A DNA stretch of 64,000 bases, taken from the NCBI RefSeq assembly GCF_963169125.1, contig NC_084795.1, positions 190,004,214 through 190,068,213 of the forward strand, read 5' to 3'. Both the position numbers and the translations under genes were made by a program. The stretch is from Humulus lupulus (taxonomy: Eukaryota > Streptophyta > Magnoliopsida > Rosales > Cannabaceae). The notes beneath the pieces were generated by a model, which saw only the letters and a list, made by a program, of their open reading frames with translations, did not search any database and had not been told where the DNA came from. This document shows positions 27,801 to 42,790 of the stretch, in pieces (position 1 is the first letter of the stretch; every line of letters begins with the position of its first letter).

Positions 27801-30800
27801 TCAACGATCAATCGATTGAAGTTAACTTCTAAGTTTTATGACCTGGTTATTTCCAGGCATTTAATTTGAAAACTTAATTCGTTTTAACTTTAATCAATAT
27901 CTCGTGCTCTTTAAGAAAAACAACGATCAAACGATTTAAGTTAACTTCTAAGTATTATGACCTGGTTATTTCTAGGAACTTAATTTGAAAACTTACTTCG
28001 TGTTAACTTTTATCAATATCTCGTGCTCTTTAAGAAAAACAACGATCAATCGATTTAAGTTAACTTCTAAGTTTTATGACCTGGTTATTTCCAGGAACTT
28101 AATTTGAAAAATTAGTTCGTGTTAATTATTATACTTATCTCGTGCTCTTTAAGAAAAACAACGATCAATCGATTTAAGTTATCTTCTAAGTTTTATGACC
28201 TGGTTATTTCTAGGGACTTAATTTGAAAACTTAGTTCGTGTTAACTTTTATCAATATCTCGTGCTCTTTAAGAAAAACAACGATCAATCCATTTAAGTTA
28301 ACTTCTAAGTTTTATGACCTGGTTATTTCCAGGAACTTAATTTGAAAAATTAGTTCGTGTTAATTATTATACTTATCTCGTGCTCTTTAAAAAGTCAACG
28401 ATCAATCGATTGAAGTTAAATTCTAAGTTTTATGACCTGGTTATTTCCAGGCATTTAATTTGAAAACTTAGTTCGTTTTAACTTTTATCAATATCTCGTG
28501 CTCTTTAAGAAAAACAACGATCAAACGATTTAAGTTAACTTCTAAGTATTATGACCTGGTTATTTCTAGGAACTTAATTTGAAAACTTACTTCGTGTTAA
28601 CTTTTATCAATATCTCGTGCTCTTTAAGAAAAACAACGATCAATCGATTTAAGTTAACTTCTAAGTTTTATGACCTGGTTATTTCCAGGAACTTAATTTG
28701 AAAAATTAGTTCGTGTTAATTATTATACTTATCTCGTGCTCTTTAACAAAACAACGATCAATCGATTGAAGTTAACTTCTAAGTTTTATGACCTGCTTAT
28801 TTCCAGGAATTTAATTTGAAAACTTAGTTCGTGTTAACTTTTATCAATATCTCGTGCTCTTTAAGAAAAACAACGATCAATCGATTTAAGTTAACTTCTA
28901 AGTATTATGACCTGGTTATTTCTAGGAAATTAATTTGAAAACTTAGTTCGTGTTAACTTTTATCAATATCTCGTGCTCTTTAAGAAAAACAACGATCAAT
29001 CGATTGAAGTTAACTTCTAAGTTTTATGACCTGGTTATTTCCAGGAACTTAATTTGAAAACTTAGTTCGTGTTAACTTTTATCAATATCTCGTGCTCTTT
29101 AAGAAAAACAACGATCAATCAGTTGAAGTTAACTTCTAAGTTTTATGACCTGGTTATTTCCAGGGACTTAATTTGAAAACTTAGTTCGTGTTAACTTTTA
29201 TCAATATCTCGTGCTCTTTAAGAAAGACAACGATCAATCCATTTAAGTTAACTTCTAAGTTTTATGACCTGGTTATTTCCAGGAACTTAATTTGAAAAAT
29301 TAGTTCTTGTTAATTATTATACTTATCTCGTGCTCTTTAAAAAATCAACGATCAATCGATTGAAGTTAACTTCTAAGTTTTATGACCTGGTTATTTCCAG
29401 GAATTTAATTTGAAAACTTAGTTCGTGTTAACTTTTAACAATATCTCGTGCTCTTTAAGAAAAACAACGATCAATCGATTTAAGTTAACTTCTAAGTATT
29501 ATGACCTGGTTATTTCTAGGAACTTAATTTGAAAACTTACTTCGTGTTAACTTTTATCAATATCTCGTGCTCCTTAAGAAAAACAACGATCAATCGATTT
29601 AAGTAAACTTCTAAGTTTTATGACCTGGTTATTTCCAGGAACTTAATTTGAAAACTTAGTTCGTGTTAACTTTTATCAATATCTCGTGCTCTTTAAGAAA
29701 AACAACGATCAATCGATTTAAGTTAACTTCTAAGTTTTATGCCTTGGTTATTTCTAGGAACTTAATTTGAAAACTTAGTTCGTGTTAACTTTTATCAATA
29801 TCTCGTGCTCTTTAAGAAAAACAACGATCAATCGATTTAAATTAACTTCTATGTTTTATGACCTGGTTATTTCCAGGAACTTAATTTGAAATCTTAGTTC
29901 GTGTTAACTATTATCAATATCTCGTGCTCTTTAAGAAAAACAACGATCAATCGATTTAAGTTAACTTCTAAGTTTTATGACCTGGTTATTTCTAGGAACT
30001 TAATTTGAAAACTTAGTTCGTGTTAAATTTTATCAATATCTCGTGCTCTTTAAGAAAAACTACAATCAATCGATTTAAGTTCACTTCTATGTTTTATGAC
30101 CTGGTTATTTCAAGGAACTAAATTTGAAAACTTAGTTCGTGTTAACTTTTATCAATATCTCGTGCTCTTTAAGAAAAACAACGATCAATCGATTTAAGTT
30201 AACTTCTAAGTTTTATGACCTGGTTATTTCCAGGAACTTAATTTGAAAACTTAGTTCGTGTTAACTTTTATCAATATCTCGTGCACTTTAAGAAAAACAA
30301 CGATCAATCGATTTAAGTTAACTTCTAAGTTTTATGACCTGGTTATTTCTAGGGACTTAATTTGAAAACTTAGTTCGTGTTAACTTTTATCAATATCTCG
30401 TGCTCTTTAAGAAAAACAACGATCAATCGATTTAAATTAACTTCTATGTTTTATGACCTGGTTATTTCCAGGAACTTAATTTGAAAACTTAGTTCGTGTT
30501 AACTATTATCAATATCTCGTGCTCTTTAAGAAAAACAACGATCAATCGATTTAAGTTAACTTCTAAGTTTTATGACCTGGTTATTTCCAGGAACTTAATT
30601 TGAAAACTTAGTACGTGTAAACTTTTATCAATATCTCGTGCTCTTTAAGAAAAACAACGATCAATCGATTTAAGTTCACTTCTATGTTTTATGACCTGGT
30701 TATTTCCAGGAACTTAATTTGAAAACTTAGTTCGTGTAAACTTTTATCAATATCTCGTGCTCTTTAAGAAAAACGACGATCAATCGATTTAAGTTAACTT

Positions 30801-30925
30801 CTAAGTTTTATGACCTGGTTATTTCCAGGAACTTAATTTGAAAACTTAGTTCGTGTTAACTTTTATCTATATCTCGTGCTCTTTAAGAAAAACAACGATC
30901 AATCGATTTAAGTTAACTTCTAAGT
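24842..30925. repeat. Higher-order repeat, 28-monomer (3328 bp) duplication
   Basis: About 24842-27597 recurs at 28170-30925 with offset 3328. Aligned private variants include TTATCTTCTAAG (24851 and 28179), TTAAATTCTAAG (about 25088 and 28416), CAGTTGAAG (25792 and 29120) and ATGCCTTGG (GCC at 26413 and 29741). Copy 2 ends where a GCCTTGG monomer replaces the expected GACCTGG type. Matching of several private single-base changes makes this one of the most recent large duplications in the window. Confidence 0.85.
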
Positions 30926-32120
30926 TTTATGCCTTGGTTATTTCTAGGAACTTAATTTGAAAACTTAGTTCGTGTTAACTTTTATCAATATCTCGTGCTC
31001 TTTAAGAAAAACAACGATCAATCGATTTAAATTAACTTCTATGTTTTATGACCTGGTTATTTCCAGGAACTTAATTTGAAATCTTAGTTCGTGTTAACTA
31101 TTATCAATATCTCGTGCTCTTTAAGAAAAACAACGATCAATCGATTTAAGTTAACTTCTAAGTTTTATGACCTGGTTATTTCTAGGAACTTAATTTGAAA
31201 ACTTAGTTCGTGTTAAATTTTATCAATATCTCGTGCTCTTTAAGAAAAACTACAATCAATCGATTTAAGTTCACTTCTATGTTTTATGACCTGGTTATTT
31301 CAAGGAACTAAATTTGAAAACTTAGTTCGTGTTAACTTTTATCAATATCTCGTGCTCTTTAAGAAAAACAACGATCAATCGATTTAAGTTAACTTCTAAG
31401 TTTTATGACCTGGTTATTTCCAGGAACTTAATTTGAAAACTTAGTTCGTGTTAACTTTTATCAATATCTCGTGCTCTTTAAGAAAAACAACGATCAATCG
31501 ATTTAAGTTAACTTCTAAGTTTTATGCCTTGGTTATTTCTAGGAACTTAATTTGAAAACTTAGTTCGTGTTAACTTTTATCAATATCTCGTGCTCTTTAA
31601 GAAAAACAACGATCAATCGATTTAAATTAACTTCTATGTTTTATGACCTGGTTATTTCCAGGAACTTAATTTGAAATCTTAGTTCGTGTTAACTATTATC
31701 AATATCTCGTGCTCTTTAAGAAAAACAACGATCAATCGATTTAAGTTAACTTCTAAGTTTTATGACCTGGTTATTTCTAGGAACTTAATTTGAAAACTTA
31801 GTTCGTGTTAAATTTTATCAATATCTCGTGCTCTTTAAGAAAAACTACAATCAATCGATTTAAGTTCACTTCTATGTTTTATGACCTGGTTATTTCAAGG
31901 AACTAAATTTGAAAACTTAGTTCGTGTTAACTTTTATCAATATCTCGTGCTCTTTAAGAAAAACAACGATCAATCGATTTAAGTTAACTTCTAAGTTTTA
32001 TGACCTGGTTATTTCCAGGAACTTAATTTGAAAACTTAGTTCGTGTTAACTTTTATCAATATCTCGTGCACTTTAAGAAAAACAACGATCAATCGATTTA
32101 AGTTAACTTCTAAGTTTTAT
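29741..32120. repeat. Local 10- and 5-monomer re-duplications marked by GCCTTGG
   Basis: The GCCTTGG mutation is at 29741, 30931 and 31526: steps of 1190 bp (10 monomers) and 595 bp (5 monomers). Each is followed by the same run: TTTAAATTAAC type with GAAATCTTAG, a GTTAAATTTTATC type, and a TTCAC type with CAAGGAACTAAATTTG. The second and third runs are short re-amplifications of the end of the 28-monomer block. Confidence 0.8.
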
Positions 32121-33639
32121 GACCTGGTTATTTCTAGGGACTTAATTTGAAAACTTAGTTCGTGTTAACTTTTATCAATATCTCGTGCTCTTTAAGAAAA
32201 ACAACGATCAATCGATTTAAATTAACTTCTATGTTTTATGACCTGGTTATTTCCAGGAACTTAATTTGAAAACTTAGTTCGTGTTAACTATTATCAATAT
32301 CTCGTGCTCTTTAAGAAAAACAACGATCAATCGATTTAAGTTAACTTCTAAGTTTTATGACCTGGTTATTTCCAGGAACTTAATTTGAAAACTTAGTACG
32401 TGTAAACTTTTATCAATATCTCGTGCTCTTTAAGAAAAACAACGATCAATCGATTTAAGTTCACTTCTATGTTTTATGACCTGGTTATTTCCAGGAACTT
32501 AATTTGAAAACTTAGTTCGTGTAAACTTTTATCAATATCTCGTGCTCTTTAAGAAAAACGACGATCAATCGATTTAAGTTAACTTCTAAGTTTTATGACC
32601 TGGTTATTTCCAGGAACTTAATTTGAAAACTTAGTTCGTGTTAACTTTTATCTATATCTCGTGCTCTTTAAGAAAAACAACGATCAATCGATTTAAGTTA
32701 ACTTCTAAGTTTTATGACCTGGTTATTTCTAGGGACTTAATTTGAAAACTTAGTTCGTGTTAACTTTTATCAATATCTCGTGCTCTTTAAGAAAAACAAC
32801 GATCAATCCATTTAAGTTAACTTCTAAGTTTTATGACCTGGTTATTTCCAGGAACTTAATTTGAAAAATTAGTTCGTGTTAATTATTATACTTATCTCGT
32901 GCTCTTTAAAAAGTCAACGATCAATCGATTGAAGTTAACTTCTAAGTTTTATGACCTGGTTATTTCCAGGCATTTAATTTGAAAACTTAATTCGTTTTAA
33001 CTTTAATCAATATCTCGTGCTCTTTAAGAAAAACAACGATCAAACGATTTAAGTTAACTTCTAAGTATTATGACCTGGTTATTTCTAGGAACTTAATTTG
33101 AAAACTTACTTCGTGTTAACTTTTATCAATATCTCGTGCTCTTTAAGAAAAACAACGATCAATCGATTTAAGTTAACTTCTAAGTTTTATGACCTGGTTA
33201 TTTCCAGGAACTTAATTTGAAAAATTAGTTCGTGTTAATTATTATACTTATCTCGTGCTCTTTAAAAAAACAACGATCAATCGATTGAAGTTAACTTCTA
33301 AGTTTTATGACCTGGTTATTTCCAGGAATTTAATTTGAAAACTTAGTTCGTGTTAACTTTTATCAATATCTCGTGCTCTTTAAGAAAAACAACGATCAAT
33401 CGATTTAAGTTAACTTCTAAGTATTATGACCTGGTTATTTCTAGGAAATTAATTTGAAAACTTACTTCGTGTTAACTTTTATCAATATCTCGTGCTCTTT
33501 AAGAAAAACAACGATCAATCGATTGAAGTTAACTTCTAAGTTTTATGACCTGGTTATTTCCAGGAACTTAATTTGAAAACTTAGTTCGTGTTAACTTTTA
33601 TCAATATCTCGTGCTCTTTAAGAAAAACAACGATCAATC

Positions 33640-36600
33640 AGTTGAAGTTAACTTCTAAGTTTTTTGACCTGGTTATTACCAGGAACTTAATTTGAAAACT
33701 TAGTTCGTGTTAACTTTTATCAATATCTCGTACTCTTTAAGAAAAATAACGATCAATCGATTTAAGTTAACTTCTAAGTATTATGACCTGGTTATTTCTA
33801 GGAACTTAATTTGAAAACTTAGTCCGTGTTAACTATTATCAATATCTCGTGCTCTTTAAGAAAAACAACGATCAATCGATTTAAGTTAACTTCTAAGTTT
33901 TATGACCTGGTTATTTCCAGGAACTTAATTTGAAAACTTAGTTCGTGTTAACTTTTATCAATATCTCGTGCACTTTAAGAAAAACAACGATCAATCAATT
34001 TAAGTTAACTTCTAAGTTTTATGACCTTGTTATTTCTAGGAACTTAATTTGAAAACATAGTTCGTGTTAAATTTTATCAATATCTCGTGCTCTTTAAGAA
34101 AAACAACGATCAATCGATTTTAGTTCACTTCTATGTTTTATGACCTGGTTATTTCCAGGAACTTAATTTGAAAACTTAGTTCGTGTAAACTTTTATCAAT
34201 ATCTCGTGCTCTTTAAGAAAAACAACGATCAATCGATTTAATTTAACTTCTAAGTTTTATGACCTGGTTATTTCCAGGAACTTAATTTGAAAACTTAGTT
34301 CGTGTTAACTTTTATCTATATCTCGTGCCCTTTAAGAAAAACTACGATCAATCGATTTAAGTTAACTTCTAAGTTTTATGACCTGGTTATTTCTAGGGAC
34401 TTAATTTGAAAACTTAGTTCGTGTTAACTTTTATCAATATCTCGTGCTCTTTAAGAAAAACAACGATCAATCCATTTAAGTTAACTTCTAAGTTTTATGA
34501 CCTGGTTATTTCCAGGAACTTAATTTGAAAAATTAGTTCGTGTTAATTATTATACTTATCTCGTGCTCTTTAAAAAGTCAACGATCAATCGATTGAAGTT
34601 AACTTCTAAGTTTTATGACCTGGTTATTTCCAGGCATTTAATTTGAAAACTTAGTTCGTTTTAACTTTTATCAATATCTCGTGCTCTTTAAGAAAAACAA
34701 CGATCAAACGATTTAAGTTAACTTCTAAGTATTATGACCTGGTTATTTCTAGGAACTTAATTTGAAAACTTACTTCGTGTTAACTTTTATCAATATCTCG
34801 TGCTCTTTAAGAAAAACAACGATCAATCGATTTAAGTTAACTTCTAAGTTTTATGACCTGGTTATTTCCAGGAACTTAATTTGAAAAATTAGTTCGTGTT
34901 AACTTTTATCAATATCTCGTGCTCTTTAAGAAAAACAACGATCAATCGATTTAAGTTAACTTCTACGTTTTATGACCTGGTTATTTCCAGGAACTTAATT
35001 TGAAAACTTAGTTCGTGTTAACTTTTATCAATATCTCTTGCACTTTAAGAAAAACAACGATCAATCGATTTAAGTTAACTTCTAAGTTTTATGACCTGGT
35101 TATTTCTAGGAACTTAATTTGAAAACTTAGTTCGTGTTATATTTTATCAATATCTCGTGCTCTTTAAGAAAAACTACAATCAATCGATTTAAGTTCACTT
35201 CTATGTTTTATGACCTGGTTATTTCAAGGAACTTAATTTGAAAACTTAGTTCGTGTTAACTTTTATAAATATCTCGTGCTCTTTAAGAAAAACAACGATC
35301 AATCGATTTAAGTTAACTTCTAAGTTTTATGACCTGGTTATTTCCAGGAACTTAATTTGAAAACTTAGTTCGTGTTAACTTTTATCTATATCTCGTGCTC
35401 TTTAAGAAAAACAACGATCAATCGATTTAAGTTAACTTCTAAGTTTTATGACCTGGTTATATCCAGGAACTTAATTTGAAAACTTAGTTCGTGGTAACTA
35501 TTATCAATATCTCGTGCTCTTTAAGAAAAACAACGATCAATCGGTTGAAGTTAACTTCTAAGTTTTATGACCTGGTTATTACCAGGAACTTAATTTGAAA
35601 ACTTAGTTCGTGTTAACTTTTATCAATATCTCGTGCTCTTTAAGAAAAACAACGATCAATCGATTTAAGTTAACTTCTAAGTATTATGACCTGGTTATTT
35701 CTAGGAACTTAATTTGAAAACTTAGTCCGTGTTAACTATTATCAATATCTCGTGCTCTTTAAGAAAAACAACGATCAATCGATTTAAGTTAACTTCTAAG
35801 TTTTATGACCTGGTTATTTCCAGGAACTTAATTTGAAAACTTAGTTCGTGTTAACTTTTATCAATATCTCGTGCACTTTAAGAAAAACAACGATCAATCA
35901 ATTTAAGTTAACTTCTAAGTTTTATGACCTGGTTATTTCTAGGAACTTAATTTGAAAACTTAGTTCGTGTTAAATTTTATCAATATCTCGTGCTCTTTAA
36001 GAAAAACAACGATAAATCAATTTAAGTTCACTTCTATGTTTTATGACCTGGTTATTTCCAGGAACTTAATTTGAAAACTTAGTTCGTGTAAACTTTTATC
36101 AATATCTCGTGCTCTTTAAGAAAAACAACGATCAATCGATTTAAGTTAACTTCTAAGTTTTATGACCTGGTTATTTCCAGGAACTTAATTTGAAAACTTA
36201 GTTCGTGTTAACTTTTATCTATATCTCGTGCTCTTTAAGAAAAACAACGATCAATCGATTTAAGTTAACTTCTAAGTATTATGACCTGGTTATTTCTAGG
36301 AACTTAATTTGAAAACTTAGTCCGTGTTAACTATTATCAATATCTCGTGCTCTTTAAGAAAAACAACGATCAATCGATTTAAGTTAACTTCTAAGTTTTA
36401 TGACCTGGTTATTTCCAGGAACTTAATTTGAAAACTTAGTTCGTGTTAACTTTTATCAATATCTCGTGCACTTTAAGAAAAACAACGATCAATCAATTTA
36501 AGTTAACTTCTAAGTTTTATGACCTGGTTATTTCTAGGAACTTAATTTGAAAACTTAGTTCGTGTTAAATTTTATCAATATCTCGTGCTCTTTAAGAAAA

Positions 36601-38317
36601 ACAACGATCAATCAATTTAAGTTCACTTCTATGTTTTATGACCTGGTTATTTCCAGGAACTTAATTTGAAAACTTAGTTCGTGTAAACTTTTATCAATAT
36701 CTCGTGCTCTTTAAGAAAAACAACGATCAATCGATTTAAGTTAACTTCTAAGTTTTATGACCTGGTTATTTCCAGGAACTTAATTTGAAAACTTAGTTCG
36801 TGTTAACTTTTATCTATATCTCGTGCTCTTTAAGAAAAACAACGATCAATCGATTTAAGTTAACTTCTAAGTTTTGTGACCTGGTTATTTCTAGGGACTT
36901 AATTTGAAAACTTAGTTCGTGTTAACTTTTATCAATATCTCGTGCTCTTTAAGAAAAACAACGATCAATCCATTTAAGTTAACTTCTAAGTTTTATGACC
37001 TGGTTATTTCCAGGAACTTAATTTGAAAAATTAGTTCGTGTTAATTATTATACTTATCTCGTGCTCTTTAAAAAGTCAACGATCAATCGATTGAAGTTAA
37101 CTTCTAAGTTTTATGACCTGGTTATTTCCAGGCATTTAATTTGAAAACTTAGTTCGTTTTAACTTTTATCAATATCTCGTGCTCTTTAAGAAAAACAACG
37201 ATCAAACGATTTAAGTTAACTTCTAAGTATTATGACCTGGTTATTTCTAGGAACTTAATTTGAAAACTTACTTCGTGTTAACTTTTATCAATATCTCGTG
37301 CTCTTTAAGAAAAACAACGATCAATCGATTTAAGTTAACTTCTAAGTTTTATGACCTGGATATTTCCAGGAACTTAATTTGAAAAATTAGTTCGTGTTAA
37401 CTTTTATTAATATCTCGTGCTCTTTAAGAAAAACAACGATCAATCGATTTAAGTTAACTTCTAAGTTTTACGACCTGGTTATTTCTAGGAACTTAATTTG
37501 AATACTTAGTTCGTGTTAAATTTTATCAATATCTCGTGCTCTTTAAGAAAAACTACAATCAATCGATTTAAGTTCACTTCTATGTTTTATGACCTGGTTA
37601 TTTCAAGGAACTTAATTTGAAAACTTAGTTCGTGTTAACTTTTATCAATATCTCGTGCTCTTTAAGAAAAACAACGATCAATCGATTTAAGTTAACTTCT
37701 AAGTTTTATGACCTGGTTAATTCCAGGAACTTAATTTGAAAACTTAGTTCGTGTTAACTTTTATCAATATCTCGTGCACTTTAAGAAAAACAACGATCAA
37801 TCGATTTAAGTTAACTTCTAAGTTTTATGACCTGGTTATTTCTAGGAACTTAATTTGAAAACTTAGTTCGTGTTAAATTTTATCAATATCTCGTGCTCTT
37901 TAAGAAAAACTACAATCAATCGATTTAAGTTCACTTCTATGTTTTATGACCTGGTTATTTCAAGGAACTTAATTTGAAAACTTAGTTCGTGTTAACTTTT
38001 ATCAATATCTCGTGCTCTTTAAGAAAAACAACGATCAATCGATTTAAGTTAACTTCTAAGTTTTATGACCTGGTTATTTCCAGGAACTTAATTTGAAAAC
38101 TTAGTTCGTGTTAACTTTTATCAATATCTCGTGCTCTTTAAGAAAAACAACGATCAATCGATTTAAGTTAACTTCTAAGTTTTATGACCTGGTTATTTCC
38201 AGGGACTTAATTTGAAAACTTAGTTCGTGTTAACTTTTATCAATATCTCGTGCTCTTTAAGAAAGACAACGATCAATCCATTTAAGTTAACTTCTAAGTT
38301 TTATGACCTGGTTATTT
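33640..38317. repeat. Satellite zone with more divergent, mixed monomer order
   Basis: Here the left-hand monomer types (GTGTAAAC, GGCATTT, CAAACGATT) mix with right-hand types that first appear here (TTTTTTGACC, TTATTACCAGG, CTTAGTCCGTG). Private changes such as CTCGTACTC near 33730 and TTTTATAAATATC near 35265 occur once. A local duplication of the CTTAGTCCGTG, GTGCACTTT and CAATCAATTT run is visible at about 35.7-36.2 and 36.3-36.7 kb. No insertion or gene is present. Confidence 0.7.
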
Positions 38318-40000
38318 CGAGGAACTTAATTTGAAAAATTAGTTCTTGTTAATTATTATACTAATCTCGTGCTCTTCAAAAAATCAACGATCAATCGATT
38401 GAAGTTAACTTCTAAGTTTTATGACCTGGTTATTTCCAGGAATTTAATTTGAAAACTTAGTTCGTGTTAACTTTTATCAATATCTCGTGCTCTTTAAGAA
38501 AAACAACGATCAATCGATTTAAGTTAACTTCTAAGTATTATGACCTGGTTATTTCTAGGAACTTAATTTGAAAACTTACTTCGTGTTAACTTTTATCAAT
38601 ATCTCGTGCTCTTTAAGAAAAACAACGATCAATCGATTTAAGTTAACTTCTAAGTTTTTTGACCTGGTTATTTCCAGGAACTTAATTTGAAAAATTAGTT
38701 CGTGTTAACTTTTATCAATATCTCGTGCTCTTTAAGAAAAACAACGATCAATCGATTTATTTAACTTCTAAGTGTTATGACCTGGTTATTTCCAGGAACT
38801 TAATTTGAAAACTTAGTTCGTGGTAACTATTATCAATATCTCGTGCTCTTTAAGAAAAACAACGATCAATCGATTTAAGTTAACTTCTAAGTATTATGAC
38901 CTAGTTATTTCTAGGAACTTAATTTGAAAACTTACTTCGTGGTAACTTTTATCAATATCTCGTGCTCTTTAAGAAAAACAACGATCAATCGATTTAAGTT
39001 AACTTCTAAGTTTTATGACCTGGTTAATTCCAGGAACTTAATTTGAAAACTTAGTTCGTGTTAACTTTTATCAATATCTCGTGCACTTTAAGAAAAACAA
39101 CGATCAATCGATTTAAGTTAACTTCTAAGTTTTATGACCTGGTTATTTCTAGGAACTTAATTTGAAAACTTAGTTCGTGTTAAATTTTATCAATATCTCG
39201 TGCTCTTTAAGAAAAACTACAATCAATCGATTTAAGTTCACTTCTATGTTTTATGACCTGGTTATTTCAAGGAACTTAATTTGAAAACTTAGTTCGTGTT
39301 AACTTTTATCAATATCTCGTGCTCTTTAAGAAAAACAACGATCAATCGATTTAAGTTAACTTCTAAGTTTTATGACCTGGTTAATTCCAGGAACTTAATT
39401 TGAAAACTTAGTTCGTGTTAACTTTTATCAATATCTCGTGCACTTTAAGAAAAACAACGATCAATCGATTTAAGTTAACTTCTAAGTTTTATGACCTGGT
39501 TATTTCTAGGAACTTAATTTGAAAACTTAGTTCGTGTTAAATTTTATCAATATCTCGTGCTCTTTAAGAAAAACTACAATCAATCGATTTAAGTTCACTT
39601 CTATGTTTTATGACCTGGTTATTTCAAGGAACTTAATTTGAAAACTTAGTTCGTGTTAACTTTTATCAATATCTCGTGCTCTTTAAGAAAAACAACGATC
39701 AATCGATTTAAGTTAACTTCTAAGTTTTATGACCTGGTTATTTCCAGGAACTTAATTTGAAAACTTAGTTCGTGTTAACTTTTATCAATATCTCGTGCTC
39801 TTTAAGAAAAACAACGATCAATCGATTTAAGTTAACTTCTAAGTTTTATGACCTGGTTATTTCCAGGGACTTAATTTGAAAACTTAGTTCGTGTTAACTT
39901 TTATCAATATCTCGTGCTCTTTAAGAAAGACAACGATCAATCCATTTAAGTTAACTTCTAAGTTTTATGACCTGGTTATTTCGAGGAACTTAATTTGAAA
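37700..40000. repeat. Higher-order repeat, 14-monomer (1664 bp) unit
   Basis: GGTTAATTCC (TTAA at 37717) recurs at 39381, and the rare TTTCGAGGAAC (CGA at 38318) recurs at 39982; both offsets are 1664 bp. GGTTAATTCC then appears repeatedly up to about 51 kb and was not seen left of here, so it defines the right-hand domain of the array. The short ATTTATTTAAC monomer also first appears in this stretch, near 38757. Confidence 0.8.
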
Positions 40001-42785
40001 AATTAGTTCTTGTTAATTATTATACTAATCTCGTGCTCTTTAAAAAATCAACGATCAATCGATTGAAGTTAACTTCTAAGTTTTATGACCTGGTTATTTC
40101 CAGGAATTTAATTTGAAAACTTAGTTCGTGTTAACTTTTATCAATATCTCGTGCTCTTTAAGAAAAACAACGATCAATCGATTTAAGTTAACTTCTAAGT
40201 ATTATGACCTGGTTATTTCTAGGAACTGAATTTGAAAACTTACTTCGTGTTAACTTTTATCAATATCTCGTGCTCTTTAAGAAAAACAACGATCAATCGA
40301 TTTAAGTTAACTTCTAAGTTTTTTGACCTGGTTAATTCCAGGAACTTAATTTGAAAACTTAGTTCGTGTTAACTTTTATCAATATCTCGTGCACTTTAAG
40401 AAAAACAACGATCAATCGATTTAAGTTAACTTCTAAGTTTTATGACCTGGTTATTTCTAGGAACTTAATTTGAAAACTTAGTTCGTGTTAAATTTTATCA
40501 ATATCTCGTGCTCTTTAAGAAAAACTACAATCAATCGATTTAAGTTCACTTCTATGTTTTATGACCTGGTTATTTCAAGGAACTTAATTTGAAAACTTAG
40601 GTCGTGTTAACTTTTATCAATATCTCGTGCTCTTTAAGAAAAACAACGATCAATCGATTTAAGTTAACTTCTAAGTTTTATGACCTGGTTATTTCCAGGA
40701 ACTTAATTTGAAAACTTAGTTCGTGTTAACTTTTATCAATATCTCGTGCTCTTTAAGAAAAACAACGATCAATCGATTTAAGTTAACTTCTAAGTTTTAT
40801 GACCTGGTTATTTCCAGGAACTTAATTTCAAAACTTAGTTCGTGTTAACTTTTATCAATATCTCGTGCTCTTTAAGAAAAACAACGATCAATCGATTTAA
40901 GTTAACTTCTAAGTTTTATGACCTGGTTAATTCCAGGAACTTAATTTGAAAACTTAGTTCGTGTTAACTTTTATCAATATCTCGTGCACTTTAAGAAAAA
41001 CAACGATCAATCGATTTAAGTTAACTTCTAAGTTTTATGACCTGGTTATTTCTAGGAACTTAATATGAAAACTTAGTTCGTGTTAAATTTTATCAATATC
41101 TCGTGCTCTTTAAGAAAAACTACAATCAATCGATTTAAGTTCACTTCTATGTTTTATGACCTGGTTATTTCAAGGAACTTAATTTGAAAACTTAGTTCGT
41201 GTTAACTTTTATCAATATCTCGTGCTCTTTAAGAAAAACAACGATCAATCGATTTAAGTTAACTTCTAAGTTTTATGACCTGGTTATTTCCAGGAACTTA
41301 ATTTGAAAACTTAGTTCGTGTTAACTTTTATCAATATCTCGTGCTCTTTAAGAAAAACAAGGATCAATCGATTTAAGTTAACTTCTAAGTTTTATGACCT
41401 GGTTATTTCCAGGGACTTAATTTGAAAACTTAGTTCGTGTTAACTTTTATCAATATCTCGTGCTCTTTAAGAAAGACAACGATCAATCCATTTAAGTTAA
41501 CTTCTAAGTTTTATGACCTGGTTATTTCCAGGAACTTAATTTGAAAAATTAGTTCTTGTTAATTATTATACTAATCTCGTGCTCTTTAAAAAATCAACGA
41601 TCAATCGATTGAAGTTAACTTCTAAGTTTTATGACCTGGTTATTTCCAGGAATTTAATTTGAAAACTTAGTTCGTGTTAACTTTTATCAATATCTCGTGC
41701 TCTTTAAGAAAAACAACGATCAATCGATTTAAGTTAACTTCTAAGTATTATGACCTGGTTATTTCTAGGAACTTAATTTGAAAACTTACTTCGTGTTAAC
41801 TTTTATCAATATCTCGTGCTCTTTATGAAAAACAACGATCAATCGATTTAAGTTAACTTCTAAGTTTTTTGACCTGGTTATTTCCAGGAACTTAATTTGA
41901 AAAATTAGTTCGTGTTAACTTTTATCAATATCTCGTGCTCTTTAAGAAAAACTACGATCAATCGATTTATTTAACTTCTAAGTTTTATGACCTGGTTATT
42001 TCCAGGAACTTAATTTGAAAACTTAGTTCGTGGTAACTATTATCAATATCTCGTGCTCTTTAAGAAAAACAACGATCAATCGATTTAAGTTAACTTCTAA
42101 GTATTATGTCCTAGTTATTTCTAGGAACTTAATTTGAAAACTTACTTCGTGTTAACTTTTATCAATATCTCGTGCTCTTTAAGAAAAACAACGATCAATC
42201 GATTTAAGTTAACTTCTAAGTTTTATGACCTGGTTATTTCCAGGAACTTAATTTGAAAACTTAGTTCGTGTTAACTTTTATCAATATCTCGTGCTCTTTA
42301 AGAAAAACAACGATCAATCGATTTAAGTTAACTTCTAAGTATTATGACCTGGTTATTTCTAGGAACTTAATTTGAAAACTTACTTCGTGTTAACTTTTAT
42401 CAATATCTCGTGCTCTTTAAGAAAAACAACGATCAATCGATTTAAGTTAACTTCTAAGTTTTATGACCTGGTTATTTCCAGGAACTTAATTTGAAAAATT
42501 AGTTCGTGTTAACTTTTATCAATATCTCGTGCTCTTTAAGAAAAACAACGATCAATCGATTGAAGTTAACTTCTAAGTTTTATGACCTGGTTATTTCCAG
42601 GCATTTAATTTGAAAACTTAGTTCGTTTTAACTTTTATCAATATCTCGTGCTCTTTAAGAAAAACAACGATCAAACGATTTAAGTTAACTTCTAAGTATT
42701 ATGACCTGGTTATTTCTAGGAACTTAATTTGAAAACTTACTTCGTGTTAACTTTTATCAATATCTCGTGCTCTTTAAGAAAAACA

Positions 42786-42790
42786 ACGAT
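42786..42790. other. Uninterrupted paralogue of the LTR target site (first)
   Basis: A single ACGAT at the junction between a GGCATTT/GTATTATG monomer pair on the left and a GGTTATATCC/AAAAATTAG monomer followed by a GAATACTTAG monomer on the right. This is the same monomer order that flanks the solo LTR at 55509-57734, but without an insertion, so it represents the pre-insertion allele in an older copy of the block. Confidence 0.75.
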
